Shown here: piece after piece, positions 41,101 through 56,100 of the stretch
Position numbering within the stretch: position 1 is the stretch's first letter
Layout: each line of letters starts with the position of its first letter
Origin: Sclerurus mexicanus
Lineage: Eukaryota > Chordata > Aves > Passeriformes > Furnariidae
Direction of reading: 5' to 3'
Assembly: GCA_013396755.1 (NCBI GenBank)
Contig: VWZF01003024.1
Location: forward strand, 682,001-746,000
DNA: 64,000 nt
The notes under the pieces: model-generated
What the model was told of the DNA's origin: nothing
Database searches by the model: none
The model's input: only the letters and a program-made list of their open reading frames with translations
Position numbers and translations under genes: made by a program

Positions 41101-44100
41101 GTAGACATCCTTTTCCCACCACACTGAAGCATTGGACAATTATTAAGAGGATGAAATTTAGCAAGTCCAAATGCCAGATTCTGCATACCTAGGGCAGAGT
41201 AACTTGTGGCATAAACCTAAATGGGGAGAGGAGTGGCTGGAGATCAGCCCTGCAGGCAGGGAACTGGGGGTTAGGGCAGCGAGTGTGCCCTGTGAGCCCT
41301 GAGGGCAAACCCCATCCTGGGGTGCATCAAACACAGCAGCAGCATCCAGGAAACAGGTGATTATCCCACCGTGTTCAGTGTTGGTGTGGCCTCACCTGAA
41401 GCCCTGTGTGCAGTGCTGGGACCCAGCAGTTAAGAATCACAGAATGGGTCAGGTTGGAAAGGACCACAGTGGGTCATCTGGTCCAACCTTCCTGCTCAAA
41501 CAGGGTAATCCCAGAGCACATGGCACAGGATTGTGTCCAGAAGTATTTGAAGGTCTTTGACTGCATCCAGAAAGAAACAAAGCTGGTGAAAGGGCAGGAA
41601 GGCATGTCAGGTGATCTGCAGCTGAGGGTATTTCAACAATGCTCTTAACAACGTGCTTTAACTTTTGGTCAGCCCTGAATTGGTCAGGCAGTCGGACTGG
41701 ATGATCATTGTAGGTCACTTCCAACTGAAACAGCCTATTCTGCTCTTTCCTTCTCTGATTTTTCATCCTTCTTTCTCTTCCCTTCCTTACACGGCATTTA
41801 TATTTCCTGTGATGCCAGTAGTGCTCTGCCTGTTTTCCACATGTTCACCTCCTGTGAGGAGTTTTAGAGCAGTAATGGGGCATCAAATCCATGTAGGAGC
41901 TAGGAAGTCAGTGTCTCATCTCAGGATTCTTCCATGAAGAAAGCCATGTTAATGGGTGCAGTTTTCCCACATGCAGCTTCCTTTGCCAGCTCAATTTCCT
42001 GCCCTGTGATGCATCGCATGGATCTTGCACGTGGGCTCAAAATAAGACCAGTGACTTCTTGTCATGCTGTAGAAACATAGATTTTCTCAGTGTTTTGGTA
42101 TCTCACTGGGGGGAAGAATGTTCCTTGTGGGAGACACTTGAATTTGGAGGTGATAAACATGAATCTTATTCAAGTTATTAAAGGTTTTCCTGATTTGGAA
42201 ATCAGAAGATCTTTAGTTCTCACAGCACAAAACAGATCATTGTGAACACATCATGCAGTATGATGAGTAAGTCATACTTGTCATATATGACACTTGTATG
42301 TCATACAAGTTATTAGATATTAGGAAGAAATTCTTTACTGTGAGTGTGGTGAGGTACTGGATCAAGTTGCCCAGAGAAGTTGTGGATGTCCCATCTCTGG
42401 AAGTGTTCAAGACCAGGCTAGATGGGGCTCTGAGAAACCTGGTGCACTGAAAGGTGTCCCTGCCCATGACAGGGGAGATTGGAACGAGGTGATATTTAAG
42501 GTCCCTTCCAACCCAAACCATTCTATGATTCTATGTGTTTCTGAGCTGTTTGGTCCAGGATTTGCACCTCGCTGTCTGACAAGCTTCTATTTAGTTCCAA
42601 TTTACTGTATTCATGGATCTGAAAAGCAATTTTGGAAAATTATTCATGTATTCATATAAGGGAAGAAGACCTTTCAGACCTGATATTAAACAAATCCTTT
42701 GAAATGAAAGGACTATAGATGAAAAGAAAAAGGCAAGAGAAGCAGCAGGCAAAAGGATTTGGAAAGAAATTGAGAGGGGAAAGTAACAAAGATTAATATC
42801 TAATAAAAGCTGTCTATATTTATTCATATCGTATTCTGCTTGTTCTGAGTTACCCACTGAGCCCAGGGCGAATTCCCTCACACTTGCCCATCTCCTCTAC
42901 GCTCAACAGGGTTTTGTCTGCACTGCAGGCACTGCATATAATCTTAATTGGAAATATTTATATGAATGTAGACTGCTGGACTGTACTCAAGATTCCTAGA
43001 ATGAGTTTATAAATAAATGAATGATTCATAGAACGGATCCTGTTCATTTGAGCAACTGCATTGCCAAGGATAGACAGCAGTATTTAATTTCTGGGCTTGT
43101 ATTAGAAATTGGGATCACCCAGAATCAGATAAATGCTTGGGATTTTGCAGGGTGTGTGTGTTTTTCTTTGTTTAAATAAAAGTCTATGATCTGACATTTA
43201 TTTTAGTATTTTAAAGTAATAAAAGACAATAAACAGCATAAGAATTTGGTGCATGCTGCAAAGGGGACAAGAGTATTAGGTATGCGTTACCCACTAGTTT
43301 TTCTGCAAGGCCCTGCCTGTATGCTCATTTGTTAACTTATTTTTTTGTTTCATTAGCTTTGTGTTGGGCAAATCACATAAAATTTTTCCCAAATTGTTTA
43401 TTTTCTCCTCATGGATACTCCTTGCCATCCATTGTTTTGTTCATGTGTCTGAGAGATGGATTTTCAGGTTGTGTTTGTGCAGTGACTTGTGTGACATGCA
43501 CAAGGTTCCAGTTGTGGCCTCAGTGTTCTGTTATACAAATGTCATCACGTGCTTGCTTTCGACAGAAAACAGTAATTGCCTTATGGAGATTTTAGGCCAA
43601 AAATAAAATGGAGGGCAACTGTCAGTGGGAGCAAGTTGTGGAGCTATATAATATCTGTGTGCAGTATTTTGTTGCAAACATCAGTTTTGGTATTGAAAGT
43701 AGTTATGGTGTGTAATTCATTGAGTTTGAATGTCACCTGTTACTTTATAGAGTTCTCTGGAAATTAATTTTTCTGAGCTTTCATATCAAGTCACTGACAT
43801 GGAGCTATGCATTACCAATTTAATTCTATACTTCTATTATTTGTTCTTTAATTGAAGCCGTGATGACAAAAGTTGCAGATTTAATTTACCTGGTGTGTTG
43901 TTATAATAGTTTTGATACCAAAGTAATGCAGAAAAGTGTTCACTGTTTCACTCCAATGGGTTTTTCCTAATATTACAGATTGGTGTGAAATTAATACATA
44001 ATTTTATTTTCTGTAACTGATAATGTCTTTGTTCTAATCTGAACTTCTTGAGTGAAACTATTTCAGTTTTGTTTAGGGATGGAGTAACGAGCGTTGCTCT

Positions 44101-47100
44101 AACAGGAAAATTTGATAAAAACCTACAATTAAAAGCAAAGAGGGGGATTTGCGGAGGAATAATAAGTGTTGGTGAAATACCCTAGTGATTGGGTGTAGTT
44201 ATATTCTGTTTTATCAAAATAAAAAGTTTATTTCTTTTCACCTGGTTTAATACCATATGGTAGGTTTCCATTAATGTAAAATAGAGTGGGTTTTTTTCTA
44301 ATCACCTTATTCATAAAAGACTGTGCAACCAGGTCTTGGCTTATAACCAGCTTCTGAGAGTCTGTTTGAAGCAGTTGAACATGATGGGTAAGAATCATCA
44401 TTTGCCACAGTAATGTGGAGTCAGCCATCTGGTATCATAGTTCCTCGAGTGGCAGAAGGCACTTCCCCAGCCATTAGATTTGTTAGAGTGAGTTCTGGTC
44501 ACCTAATGCAACACTTTATCATATGCAGATTATTTTTGTTCTGCTTTAGTCAATGGGGGGGAAAAAAGATATGTACTTATTTGCCTAATTAGAAGCAGCT
44601 GAGATCTGACATTTGGCCAAATGACTTTCATAAGAAAAAGAAGAAAAAGCTGTTTAATCTAGTGCAGAAAATTTGATTCTTATGATTTTGTCCTACTCAG
44701 TTTTTTACCTATAATGCTGCATACTGACACAGTAAATATTGTGCTAAATTCATGCTGTGCATCATTTTATAGACAGAAAACTTAGATTTACAGCTTTGTG
44801 TGTTAATGTAAAACTCTCAGAAGCAAAAATAGTTGAGTGAAATTGACATTACATTGTTAACTCTTCCCAGTTTGCTTTGATAATGTACCAAAAATACCAG
44901 TTTGTTTGAAACTTGAGAAAACTAGAACAGCTGTCTTGGAGAAGATATGTTTTTAAAAAAAATTATTAGTGTGCCACTGATGTGTATATTAAATATCAAG
45001 ATCTCGGTGTTGTTTGTAAACACATTAAAAAAATCAAAAGCCAGGTGTTGCTGAACAAGTGCAGCACATTGTGGTCTTGGATTGTGTCCTGAAGACCGGC
45101 ACACCAGGCCCTTGCAAGGCAACAGGGAACTGATGTTTAAAGCTGAAGTTTGTCAGAGCCTCCAGTCTTGTAGATATTTGGACTGTACATACTGAAAGTC
45201 CCTGGAAGGGAGAGATGCAAGCAGGGAAGCAGGTTTGCTATAGCGTCCTAGATATGTGAGTTATTCCAAAATCCTCCCACTGCCATAGTCCAAAATTGCC
45301 CTTCAAGCACTGTGAGAGGTCAACTACTTTATTTTTTCCCCTTTTTTTCATGTTGGCTAAATGGCTAAAGGAAGCACTTTTAAATTACAGTTACATGGCT
45401 TGATTGAGATGGGGTCTAATTAAATACGTTATTACTGCCTTGAAAAAGAATTTATAAGAAATTAACTCAAGGAGTTTGTTTGTGTTTCCCTGTAGGTGGC
45501 ATTAAGTGTCCTGTTTGCAGCTTTGTGTATGGCACAAAATGGGAGTTTAACAGGCACCTTAAAAACAAGCATGGAATGAAGCTGGTGGAAAATGATGGGG
45601 AGACCAAGTGGGAGGTAAAGCAAAGTTGCCATGGCTTTGACCCTGAGAGCTTTTTAAGTTCTGGGGAGAGAAGTAAAGATAATAATAAGAACTATTAAAA
45701 AAGCCTGATAAAAGATCAGAAGTTCATGTGATCTCATCTTTGTTTGAATGCATACATTGCTATGACTGTTAAACTTTAACATATGCTGGGATTAACAACC
45801 TTGTAAATTCTTATTTTTCGTTTAACCCTCTAGTCCTCTATTTGCAGCAGAAAGGGTGAAAGTTTTAGCAAAAAAAAAAAAAAGAAATTGAAAAACTTGA
45901 TGCGTTTTTTTATATGCCAAGTATTAGCTGGTGTTAACTTGCAAGATGAGCAAAGCTGAAAACTTTTATTGAAATAAAGAAAAAAGCTTTTGTTTTGGTC
46001 CGGAGAATGTTAGAATCTAGAAAAGTGGATTTGTAAATTGAACACCTGAAAAAATGGTGATGTTTTACAGACTAAGTCTTCTATCATTTGTTCTGTGTTT
46101 TCAGCTGCAATCCAAAATATTTGGAAAATGTGGGTCTCTTCCAACTCAGAATATTCTGTGATTCTTCAAAAATCACTGTATTGCCAAGGTCAGACTTTAA
46201 AAAAGGCAAGTCAGACCTAAGAAACTGGGTTTGGAAAAAAGCAAACAACTTGAATTCCCTCCATTTGGGGTGGGGTAGGACAGCTACCTTGAGAGGACAA
46301 CACTTAACCCTTCAAGCTTTCCTCTGCTGTCATATGAAGGACAATTTGTTCTAAAATGAAAACTGTTACCCTGACAGAGCAGAGCTGACTGCAGATGCAG
46401 GATCTATGGGAAAACCACAGATTTAGATACTTTTATTTAAAAAATTACAGTTGGCAAGCTGAGTCTCTTCCACTGCCTAAGGAGGCTGTTTTTTATGTCC
46501 AGGGAGAGGAATAAGCCAGAAGTGAACTGCAGTTGGGTGAACCCCACAGTGTCAGGCCTCTTCTGCTAAATTTCAGTGTGACCCCCATTATAGATGTAAT
46601 GCCTGATTTGGAAGAGCTGACCTGCAGGTCCTGTCTACCAGTTATTGAGTATCCACACACAAAAAGGTTAAGTCCTTGAAAAGTACTGGAGTAGGCTCTA
46701 TTTGGACAGTTATTCGAGGAAGACAGGAAAAGCATTTTAAAATGTAGTCCTCAAAGTCTTGTATCCATGTTTCAAATGATTCTCTGTAGACTTTCCCAGT
46801 AGATGCCCAAAGCTGAAAAAAATTAGAGGATATGCTGGGTGCAAACATGTCTCTGCTGCTGAACTGGCCCTGAAGAAAGAGTCCCATCAGAGCAGGAGTA
46901 CATAGTGAGAGTTTGTCTTGAGGAACATAATTCATGGAAAGGATGACTTTTCTGAAACAAAATGCCATTTTCAAACTTTAGAGATGTTTTACTAGATCTG
47001 CATTATAAGTTATTTTTGTTCAAAAAGTCCTCCTAAACCCTGATACGACAGAAGTCCATTGTTCGTTCTAAAATAACTGCAACAAAAATAAAGTCATGAT

Positions 47101-50100
47101 AATTTAATATATTTAAAACAACTTTTGAAGTAGAATCTAGAAGAAAACTGTGGGATGATATCCCAACTCCCATGTAATATTCTTCTTGAATTCAATTTCA
47201 CCTAGTATTTCTATAACTCTTATGGCAATATTTTTTGTCCGAAACTCATTCCTTATTGTTCTTTAAATTGCCAAAGTAAGATTATTCATGCCTTGGCTGG
47301 GTTTTGTTTCCAAGTTGACTGCTGAAGTTTCTGAAGAAGCATCCACTCAGTATCTCCACATCACGGAGGCTGGAGAAGATGTTCAAGGCACTCAAGCTGC
47401 TGTAGCTGCATTACAGAACCTTAGATATACTTCTGAAAATGGTAAGTTACCTTTTTTTTCATTGGAACACAAAATACAACTTTTTTTCCCAAATATCTAA
47501 TTCTTTTGAGTATGCTGGGCAATATTTGATATCCTGTGATCTCCTATTAAAAAATTTTGAAATTAGTCATCCAGAACTTACTTCTGGGGGATTATATTTT
47601 CTTTAAGGGTAAATGAGAAATTACCATTCTTTATGAATTTCTGTATCCTTAAGTCATTAATGGTTATCACAGTCTGTTTTGCACTTATTATTAGCTGTGT
47701 GGAATTTCCTGCCTGTATTATTAAATATACTGTGAAATCAGCTATCTTGGCAGAGTAGATGGTGTGTGTCTAATGGCAATTCCCTGGCTATTATCTCTCT
47801 CCCTGCTTGAGGCAGCCAGACTGCAGGAGTGACATGGTGGAATAGCTCATTTACCTCATTCCCAAGACAGTGCTAACAAACTCAGTTTTGATGGCACACG
47901 AAATTAAGTGAGCTGTTCTGTATCAGACTGAGGAAGAAAAGAGTGGAGTTAGATAATGATTGCTAAGGGAGAAATAACAAAACTGGAAGAAAAGAAAAAA
48001 CGTCGTGATTTTTGAGTGTTAAAACTTCAGAGACTAGAGTAGGTGTTCGTATTCCCTCTTAGTGTGAAAAAACAGTAGCATTTTGTGTAAACGTGGTTTT
48101 ACAGGAAAGAAAACAAAGCAAGCAAACATTTTTCACTCTTAAATTTGTTTTGTACGTAAATAACAAAATATACCCACTTTTTGGTTTTAATTAAATTATC
48201 TGACTTAGGTCCCCATCACAGTATCAACCTCAGTTTCAAAGAGTTTGGGGTTAAGAGATGAGATTTATTCTATTTGTTGTCTCTTTCCTAGTTCTAACAT
48301 TGATTAAAGCAAATATAAGGCAGTTTTACATGACTCTGACAGTCTCTTTCCCATTCTGACTGTGGTTATAGGTTTATAGTCAGGTTCTGTTTGAGCTGAA
48401 TGTCTGGCAAATACACATTTGGATTTGTAAAGTCTTTCAGCTTCACTAATTTGCAGTTACTGCTGTGAGCTGTGCCTGTTGTCTCTGATTCAGTGTGTTC
48501 TTTTAGATCTCTTTCAAATAGGCAAAAAATGATCAGTGTGGCTTCACTTGCTGATTCAGGCATATCCTGGGAAATTTGTTTTGTGAATATTTCCCTGCCA
48601 TAGATCTGCTATTAAAGTGTCGTTTTACTGAACCATTTGAAATGTACAAACAGTGAGTCAGGGCTAAGGCAGGAGAGGAAAGAGAGCCTGTACCACTTAC
48701 ATTTCCATACTCTTAGAGCTGTTTTACTGTAATGATCTTGTGGCTACTGTCTTTCTGATAAGGTGAAAGACTTGATCCAACAGCTGTAAACATCCTGCAG
48801 CAAATCATTGAGTTGGGTTCAGAGTCCCATGATGCCACTGCAGTTGCTTCTGTAGTTACGATGGCCCCTGGCACGGTGACTGTGGTAAAGCAGGTAAGAG
48901 CTCTTTTCTTCTCTGAAACAGATATGTTTAACTTCCATGTATTTGTTGTGAAATGAGTGTTATTTTGCAAGGGACAGATTTTAAATGGCCATGCAAGACA
49001 CACAGAATTCTTCATAAAATATTTCTTTACTGCATGTTGTGTGTATGTCTGTCTACATGCCCATACACATACATGTTTATACATATGCACACATATATCT
49101 TTATACATATAAAAATGCATGTATTTTGCATGTATATAAAATATGAGTGAATAAATATATGTACATGTGTGAAAAGACAGATTTTTTTTTCTAGCAGGTG
49201 TTTTCAGACTTTTTAAAATAACATACCAGCATTGTGCATGGGCACTTAGTGCCATTGCCATGTAAAATAATCAGGAGTCCTTGATGCAGCAAGTAAAAGG
49301 AAAGAATTTTCAATTTCTGGTGCCTGTTGGGTTCAAATATCAAGACTTTTGCTCAGTATTTCCTCCTCACAGGTGTCTGCGAAGTTTGTTGCTGACAGTT
49401 TTTATTCTCCAAACTCCACTTGTTCCATATGTTTCATCGTAGCTCTTTGCTTATCCCTTTTCCCATTCTGTGCATGTTTATTGGGGTCTCTGCATTCCAT
49501 GTGGTTAATAGGTGAGGGAAGAAAAGTACATGAGAAGTTTTAACTTCTCAAAGAGTTTAAGTAACTTTTACTTAAATTAATCAAAACTCTGCTGAGTGCT
49601 AGAACTAAGTTTTCAATTCAGCATTTTTTTGTGGTGTTGTGAACATTGAGTTCATGAGAACTTCACTGAAGCAGAAGGTTAATAGTCTGTGGAGTATTTG
49701 ATAATTCCTAAACTTGCTGCCCAAATGTCATGAAGACAAGGCAGAATTTGAAGACAGACCATTTTGAGGTGTTCCTTTGCAATCCTTAACACCTATTTGT
49801 AAGTAGCTTTTTGTAAGTAAATATTTATTTTCCAGATTAATTTTTTTCTCACTTCTTAATCCATATTTCTAGCCTTTTGAGCTTACAGGCTGCTAAGCCT
49901 TGATCACTTCTTTTTTCCGTGCCTTGTGTACATCAGTGACTCTCACTAGTCTGATGTCAAATTTAGGAGCTCCACTCCTATATCAAATGAAATACTGAAT
50001 TCTTGCAGCACAGAATCTCTTTGCTGTTTTTCTTTTTTATCCTTCCTCCCCTCTTTAGAGTCTTTTTAATATAAAGCAGTTTTTTCCCCTAAGTGAAAGC

Positions 50101-53100
50101 TGCACAGAAGCAAAATCAGTGAATAATTTAGGTACCTCTCAGAGTGTTCTTGTGCTACCTCTGTTTATGATGGCTTTTGCTAATGATTTACACTGATGCT
50201 CAAGGCACTGTTGCTCTGTGAACATGTTTCTTGCGGGTTCTGAAATGTCTACTCATTTCTTACTCTGGTAGCCCCAGTGCTTTTCACTCTGTGTCTGCAG
50301 GAGTTTGCAGATCTGTGATTTCCCAGGGGAGGATCAGGTGGCTGTGCTGGCTGACTGCTCACTTACCTTTAATGGGCTTTATGGAGGTACAGCAAGGACC
50401 AGGGGAGGTCTGGAGGTGATGATGATGATTTATCTTTTTAAAATTTTTCTTCTTTCATTTTTCTATTTTTTTATTTTGATTTTTTTTATAAATCACTGTT
50501 TTATCAAAGTCTGTCTGTTCTGTTATAGAGCTGCAGTTACTTTCAAGCTCTTGTCTTCCCACCAGAACATTGCACCAGAATTATAGGCACACCTATTTTT
50601 AATCTGAGGGAAAGAAGTCTTTAAATGTCATTAACATGACTTTACTCCTCCCCTGTTCAGGTTTTTTCTTCAGTACTGTGTTGTTTTCTGTGGGATATCC
50701 CTCTTTTGTACCTGCGACAATATCAGGTTTTAATTATAGCACGGTTCTAATTGTTAACCTTGAAGTGACCTTTACACATCTGCACATCTCACTTTCCTTC
50801 TGAAACATGCATTCCACACTTTCTTTTGTGACCTTCAGCTTCTCTTGTGCATTGTGAGACAAGGAATTCATTCAGGGTGTCAGCAATATATCAACATCAT
50901 CTGTCACTGAATTTCCATTCTTGTTCTTTAGTGGCCTCACCGAGTCCTTGCTTAGCAGCTTGGGTCCATTTTTTTCCTTAACATTTATTGTAGTTCTGAT
51001 TTTTATGCTGTTATGTTTGTTTTCTTCTTTTTCTCTAAGGACATACATTATCCATTTTTCATATCATTTCTTACCTTCATATCTCATTTTTAGCTAGCCC
51101 TTGCAAGTTGCCTTCATATTTCTCTATTTGCACCAAGAAATTTCTTCTAAATCATAAATTACGAGAATGTTTTAGAAGTGTTTTTTGCTATAAACCTTAC
51201 ACTATAGCGTTCCTATTTTTGACTCTTATTTCCTTCCTGGAAATTTCTTTCTCCCACAGCTGTCCTGTTCCTTACTTGTCGCTCATAAAAGTCCCATTTA
51301 CACTCGATCCTTAAAATTATGTGTGAATCCAGCTGTATCTCTCAGTAATGTTGCCATCTTCGTGCTCACATACTTTCAGTGTGCTGTACTTGTAGAGCTT
51401 CAGGTTAATGCAAGAGTTTTGCCTCCAGAAACAAACTATCTGTAAGTCCTTTTCATCATCTTGGGAGATATCTGATATATCGGTGAGGTATAACTGGTGT
51501 AATTTTAAAATTGTTTTCTGCTAAGTCACAAGAGAAAAAGTATACCATGTTTGAGGGATTATTCTATTAAATTGTTCTTCTGGGTTGCTTGTAGTCTTAC
51601 TGCAGGTATCTTAAATCAGGAGTGCACATTATAATGGACGTGAAATCAAGATCAGAACGAAAAAGTAATGAGGTGGGGAAAAGGAGAGAGGAAAGAGTGC
51701 AAAGTTTGAAGAATAACTAGGAAAGGGGCTAATAAATGCTTACAAAAGGGAGGAAATACTGTTCATAGTGGATGGTAAACATAGGCAAGAGATGGGGAGA
51801 AAGCAGTTTTGTGGGAACAGAGCATGTAGCAAGGTGGAAGGACTGGAAGTGTAAAACAAGACACTTTCTCTTCTGCTCATTTGACTCTGTGTCCTGTTAC
51901 AGATGTACTTTTGCCCTTGTGCCTGAGGGTGGAGATTGAGTCATTTGGGTTTTTTGTTTGTTTTGCTAGCAGAGGCTGTTCAATCCATTATTTATATAGG
52001 TGGACTATTTTCCTAGCTCACATGCTGAATATAAAGGCAGGATTGGAGGACGAGCAGTCATGCTGGGATCACAGACACCCTTGATTTACAGTCTCTGTGG
52101 GTCTGTGTTCAGAGGCCTGTTTTTCACACAATGCATCTGTGTGTTAACTGGAACAGACACAGGGAGTGTTTAACTAAAAACTGTCTTGGTGTATAGTTCT
52201 TTCATTTATTTAGTGTACATCAAATAAGGATATAAATTGTTCATTAAGGTGTTTGTTCCAAGCTAACCATTTGCTTTATTTAAATACTGGGTTTCTTGTG
52301 AAGAAACGTTTCCCTCAGAAATGAGCACCCCTGATACCTTATTTTTCACAGAGGAAACTCTTACAGTGTATAGTGTCTGTGAAGTTATTCTTCAGCAAGA
52401 CAAGATTCAAAGTGCATTTTCGTGGTTTCACAATATATGTACCTCCTTGAAAGCTTAGTTCCTGAATCCCTCACGGCATTGGCCAGAACATCAGAAGAGC
52501 TGCTCCTTCTTGGTCTGTGTCCATCAGCTCCAGTTTTTGTTAGAGTTGTTGCTCTTCCATTTACAGTGTTTGTTAGTAGGAATGTGCAATGGTAGCAAGA
52601 TACTTTCTGATTTAATTAATTCATTTTTCATCATATTTCTTTTACCAGATCTCTTTGACACAAACAGTGGAAAGCACGTGCAGTTCATTGTCCAAATATG
52701 AGTTTTTACTTTTGCATCAAATTACTGAACCAGAGCAGTAGAATTTGGGATTCCAGACCAAAGTTTTACATTGGCAAACACTATATTGCCCAGTTAAATC
52801 TGTTTGCATATTGTCTGTTTTTCAGACTTTTTTTCATTCAGATAGCAATGGACAAATATGCTGGTAATTTACTGTGTTTAGGCCTGTGATATTTTGTTGG
52901 GTTTATGTGCTCTAGAGCCATCACTTCAAGCTTACTCTGAAGATGGCTAAGAAGATAGCATTAATCACTAGTCATTATTATTAATCACTAAGGATGTAAT
53001 CACTGATTATATCAGCCTTTCTGCACAATTATTCATCAGCAGTCCACTTTATTTTTCACCCCTATGGGGTGCCTCTCCTGTTGTTCAAGCCAGAAAGCTG

Positions 53101-56100
53101 ATCTCCTCAGGTAGGTTGTTGAGCCTTGCCTGTGGGTGATTATCTAAATGGTGCCAATTTGTTCTGCCTGATGACTCTTATATGGTCTCTTATTTCAACC
53201 ACTTAGCTAAAATGGTTGTCCAAGCCATCATTATTTTATGGTACAGTTAACTCTGATAGTCTTTTTTCTGATATTCACAGGTTGTGTTTTGTCCCTTTTG
53301 TATTCTTTCAGAAAAATTTAAAGATGGCTTTCTCTCCTCTTCTTGTTGTCACTCTCTTTTATTCTGTTCACTTGATGTCCCTTTTTTGCCACATCAAACA
53401 AAATCCTGTTTTCCTTTCCAAGGCTTTTTACTCCTTTCCGACTTATGAATCCCATTTCTCATTTGCAGCAAGAATTTTGACTCCTACCTTTGCGCAGTCC
53501 ATGAAGATTTAATTGCTCATTACTTTTTTCAGACAAGTTTCTTAATGCCTTCTTCCATATTGTGCTTAGTTATGTGGATTTTTAATGAGGAGAAATTTGT
53601 ACCTCATTCTCTTCTCTCAATTACTTGTCAAAAATATGATGACAGTAATGATGACAGTAATTATCTGTGGATAGGTTATTGGTGTATTAATACTAATGCC
53701 CGTCACACAGAACTACCACAGTCTCATTTATGTTGTACTCCTGCACCTCCCTTTTTTCTTTCTTTTTTTGTCTGCTTACTGGTTCTTGTTTTATATTGAA
53801 ATTATAAAGCCTTTGGAGCATGAACTGCCCTTGTAACATAGCTGATACAGTCCAGGTTCTATCCAAGGCTCTACATTGATATTAACAGTAAAGAGAGTTG
53901 GCTGCTGAATTCTGTCTTCCATTCCAAAATACAAGACAGGAGTGATAGTCTTACAACCTCTGAAGGCTAAAGTGAAGGGTTAAATCTCTTCCTGAAAAGC
54001 ATAGCAAATTATTTTCAACCTAGACATAATGTGCTCTGAAGAATATCAACTGTTACAATAACTAAGCAGATCTTTATCAGAAGAAAAACAAAAAACAGTG
54101 GCTTTTCATGCATTTCACCCTTTATTTTAGTTCCTTTCATCCTTTTATTCTGTGATCTCTTAAGGCTCCAGTAAAATCCTACTATGGTAAGTGACTTTCT
54201 TCAAAGTGACAGCAGTAGAAGTACACAGCAAAGATTACACATCAGCTCAAAGCAGATCATGTATCAGGATTTTGCAGTGTAACACATCCTCTACAGTAAA
54301 TATCTAATTTTATCATGGCTGTCACATCAAAGATTACTGCACATTGTACTTCAGCAGCACACCTTATATTTCCTGCTGGTACTTGGGTTGGTACCTGTGT
54401 GGTGGAGGGTGCTGGTGTTAATCTAGAAAATTTGCCAGTATGTGGAGTTTTATGTTGATTGTCACGTTCACAGTTGCTTTGGAACACAGGACAATTTGAT
54501 GCTTCCCATGATCGTACCAGCAAAGGAAAGTTTTAATTGGGGCAGATGGCCCTGTTTCCTCAGCCTTTGTGGAGTTCTTGTCATCCCTGTAACATACAGA
54601 TAAAAACACATGTCAAGATCACTGTCCTGGCAGAGCTCTTAACACAATGGCAGTGTTGCCATTCTGCCTGAAAGGGAAATGGGGTGATGCAGCTGTAGCC
54701 AGTCACAGCCTCCCTGATAGGATATATTCAACCAGCCAATTGCTAAAACTGTTTTAAAATCTACATCACCAGTACGAAGCTTTGTTTGCTGCCTTGCATT
54801 TCTTATTTTATGAAAAAGCAAATCTTTCATGCTTAAGTCTCTAATTATTCTGAAACCATTGTGCGCCAGATTGTCTTTGTTTTGTAGCTCATTATAGAGA
54901 TTCGTATGATCAAATTACAGTGTTTTCTGTGTGTCTTTTTCACACAATATAACTATATGTAAACTAGAACTGAGAGAGAGTTCAAATTATTCAAGCAATA
55001 CTGAACAAAACTTGTAGGCACCAATGTAAGCTGGCACATCACATATCCATGTGCTCTTTGTTGTCTAAAATGCTTATATTCACCTTTCAGTTTAATCTTT
55101 TCTGAAGATATTTTGTATATTTTATTACTGGTGTTTTATTATATAAATAGGAGCATCTGTAACCTAGTGTAAGTTTTTGAAAATCCGAAAGATCTGTGTG
55201 ATTAAATTTTCTTCCTTATGGTAAACTGAAAGGCAGCATTTAATCTGAAATCAAGGGAGAGATTCCACAGAGGATTGGGAGACAGGCCCAGCAAAACTGT
55301 TCTAAACACTATGGACCCTCAACTCCTGCTGACTTCAAATAAAATTAAGGATATTACATTATTTCACGTGATAGGCTCTAGAGTAAGGAAAAGGCTTTAG
55401 CATCTTACTGCAAATATTTTCTTTACTCCTTTTCAGGAAAGAGAAGTGTATTTTCCTTAATGGTTTGAATTAATTTATTTCAAATTAAATAAAACTCTTG
55501 TTTTGAGAGGAAGAGATTCCTCTAAAAGAGACTCGTTTTTAATGAATCCTTACATGGATTTGGATGGTCCTCGGATATGTAAATTAAGAACATTTGGAAT
55601 GTAGAAATGTTGAGCTTCTTATGAAAACATGGTGGTAAAAGTCCCATTGGCTTTTGTGGAGACAGATTTAGTTAATAAAGAATATTTATGCAGGTACTGA
55701 CTTGATTTAATGTGCCAGCTGTGTGTGGCTTCAGCTCCTTGCTGTCATTCTTTAACGAAGGATAAGCAGACAGATGCTTTTCAGCTGGCTCTCAAACAGA
55801 AAAGAGGTCTTGGATGCTACTCTTCAAAAGATTTCAGATGCCAATAAAAGGAATTGCGTGTAGTGACTTCATTCATTCTGATGGCAGCTGTCCCACTGTT
55901 TCATCAATTTGAGGGATGTAAATTAACATTTTGAGATTATTCCCAGTGGAACAATCTAATAGGAACCAAGCAGAAGCATGTAAACATTGAACTGATTTGA
56001 AATGTAAATATCCCAAATAATGTGGTGATTTGTCAGACTAAAAGGATTACAGATAGCTGTCCAAAAAGGATACTGGAAGCTAGAAACACCCGAAATAAGG

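Larger units (their letters stand above)
38356..45495 (+). other. ZFAT: ZFAT intron, 7.1 kb, repeat-rich
   Basis: The intron runs from gtacat to ccctgtag. It holds a short AC tract (39042-39060), minus CR1 (39751-39840), a CR1 interrupted by another CR1 (41145-41745), a palindrome cluster (42258-42310) and a plus CR1 (42315-42535). Elsewhere it is AT-rich with no genes recognised. Confidence 0.85.

Noticed and set aside
48713..49261. 182-codon open frame on the minus strand
   Set aside because: It overlaps ZFAT exon 48763-48893 in antisense and runs on into AT-rich low-complexity intron; no family resemblance.
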